DNA from: Alphaproteobacteria bacterium
GTDB lineage: Bacteria; Pseudomonadota; Alphaproteobacteria; Rhodobacterales; Rhodobacteraceae
Length of the DNA stretch: 6,101 nt
Reading direction: 5' to 3'
Assembly: GCA_030425945.1 (NCBI GenBank)
Contig: JAUHZL010000191.1
Location: 1-6,101 of the forward strand
In this document: one piece after another, positions 5,866 to 6,101 of the stretch
Layout of the letters: every line of letters starts with the position of its first letter
How positions within the stretch are numbered: the first letter of the stretch is position 1
Position numbers and translations under genes: made by a program
The notes under the pieces: generated by a model
The model's input: the letters and a program-made list of their open reading frames with translations, nothing else
Database searches by the model: none
Told to the model about the DNA's origin: nothing

Positions 5866-5912
5866 GCCCGTTTTGCGGGCAGCGCGGGGCCTGCGACACC
5901 GGACCCCCGCGC
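5866..5912 (+). terminator. Two GC-rich hairpins after uraH; weak terminator or attenuator candidate
   Basis: GCCCG (5866-5870) pairs with CGGGC (5876-5880) around TTTTG, starting 2 bases after the uraH stop. GCGCGGGG (5882-5889) then pairs perfectly with CCCCGCGC (5905-5912) around a 15-base loop. Neither is followed by a T tract, so clean intrinsic termination is doubtful. They could slow RNA polymerase, protect the uraH 3' end, or lower puuD expression relative to uraH. Confidence 0.35.
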
Positions 5913-5918
5913 GCCTGA

Positions 5919-5946
5919 TTGCCTGTCCGCCACCAGCGGCTAGGCT
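5919..5946 (+). promoter_or_regulatory. Possible puuD promoter
   Basis: TTGCCT (5919-5924) and TAGGCT (5941-5946) are 16 bases apart and lie 28 bases before the puuD ATG. Both hexamers are only partial matches to the housekeeping consensus. In DNA this GC-rich the match could be chance, and puuD may simply be read from the uraH promoter. Confidence 0.22.
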
Positions 5947-5973
5947 CGCACCGTCCGACAACCGGGGGCCGCC

Positions 5974-6101
5974 ATGCTCGATCTCGCCATTCTGGAAGCC
6001 TGGGCCGAACTCGCGGTCCGCTGGGTCCACGTCATCACCGCCATCGCGTGGATCGGCTCGTCCTTCTATTTCATCGCGCTCGACCTCGGGCTGCGCAAGG
6101 C
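5974..6101 (+). CDS. puuD: Urate hydroxylase PuuD (membrane-bound urate oxidase), N-terminal part
   Basis: Only the first 42 codons are present; the gene continues past the right edge. PuuD is a multi-pass inner-membrane protein, usually with a C-terminal cytochrome c domain, that oxidises urate to 5-hydroxyisourate and passes electrons to the respiratory chain rather than making hydrogen peroxide. The visible part starts with MLDLAILEAW, followed by RWVHVITAIAWIGSSFYFIALDLGLRK, a membrane helix (about 14-38) with the characteristic WVHVITAIAWIGSSFYFIALD of this family. The ATG is preceded by CCGGGGG as a G-rich Shine-Dalgarno at about 6 bases. The neighbours (uraH upstream, uraD divergent) are the next two steps of the pathway, which strongly supports the call. 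Presence of the cytochrome domain cannot be checked here. Confidence 0.88.
   Translation, partial: MLDLAILEAWAELAVRWVHVITAIAWIGSSFYFIALDLGLRK

Noticed and set aside
5391..5933. Upstream extension of the PuuE-UraD frame to an ATG at 5933
   Set aside because: It would run antisense through the whole of uraH and the divergent control region, and its composition is low-complexity arginine-rich. The family N terminus begins just after GTG 5390.

Overview
The window joins two kinds of DNA. Positions 1 to about 679 have moderate to low G+C, with AT-rich stretches between 460 and 679. They look like the end of an integrated genomic island. From about 680 onward the DNA is very GC-rich, with tight gene packing and G/C-ending codons. 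The protein set (PuuD, PuuE-UraD fusion, AllE, AllA) and the tRNA fragment suggest an alphaproteobacterium, probably in or near Rhodobacterales. That assignment is inference; no marker gene was searched.

Layout. (a) 1-679, island end: the 3' part of a DUF6155-like gene that has lost its start, then three small hairpins and a direct repeat. (b) 680-725: the 3' part of a tRNA gene with anticodon CAT, running from the anticodon loop to CCA with no matching 5' half. This is the expected footprint of a tyrosine-recombinase element inserted in a tRNA gene, and it marks the island/chromosome border. (c) 799-1467 (+): gph, a phosphoglycolate phosphatase. (d) 5390-1464 (-): puuE-uraD fusion, allE and allA joined by two 4-base ATGA overlaps, then an acyltransferase-3 membrane protein whose stop codon shares CTAG with the gph stop. 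(e) 5391-5500: divergent control region. (f) 5501-6101 (+): uraH, then the start of puuD, which runs off the window.

How the genes work together: PuuD oxidises urate to 5-hydroxyisourate; UraH hydrolyses it to OHCU; the UraD domain decarboxylates OHCU to S-allantoin; the PuuE domain of the same polypeptide opens allantoin to allantoate. An allantoate amidohydrolase, not seen here, would give ureidoglycine. AllE turns that into ureidoglycolate and ammonia, and AllA splits it into glyoxylate and urea. The purine genes belong to known families. The less ordinary points are the island border at the tRNA, the hairpin and repeat cluster beside it, the two-enzyme fusion, the inverted repeat in the divergent promoter region, and the acyltransferase with no clear ATG/GTG/TTG start at the end of the purine operon.
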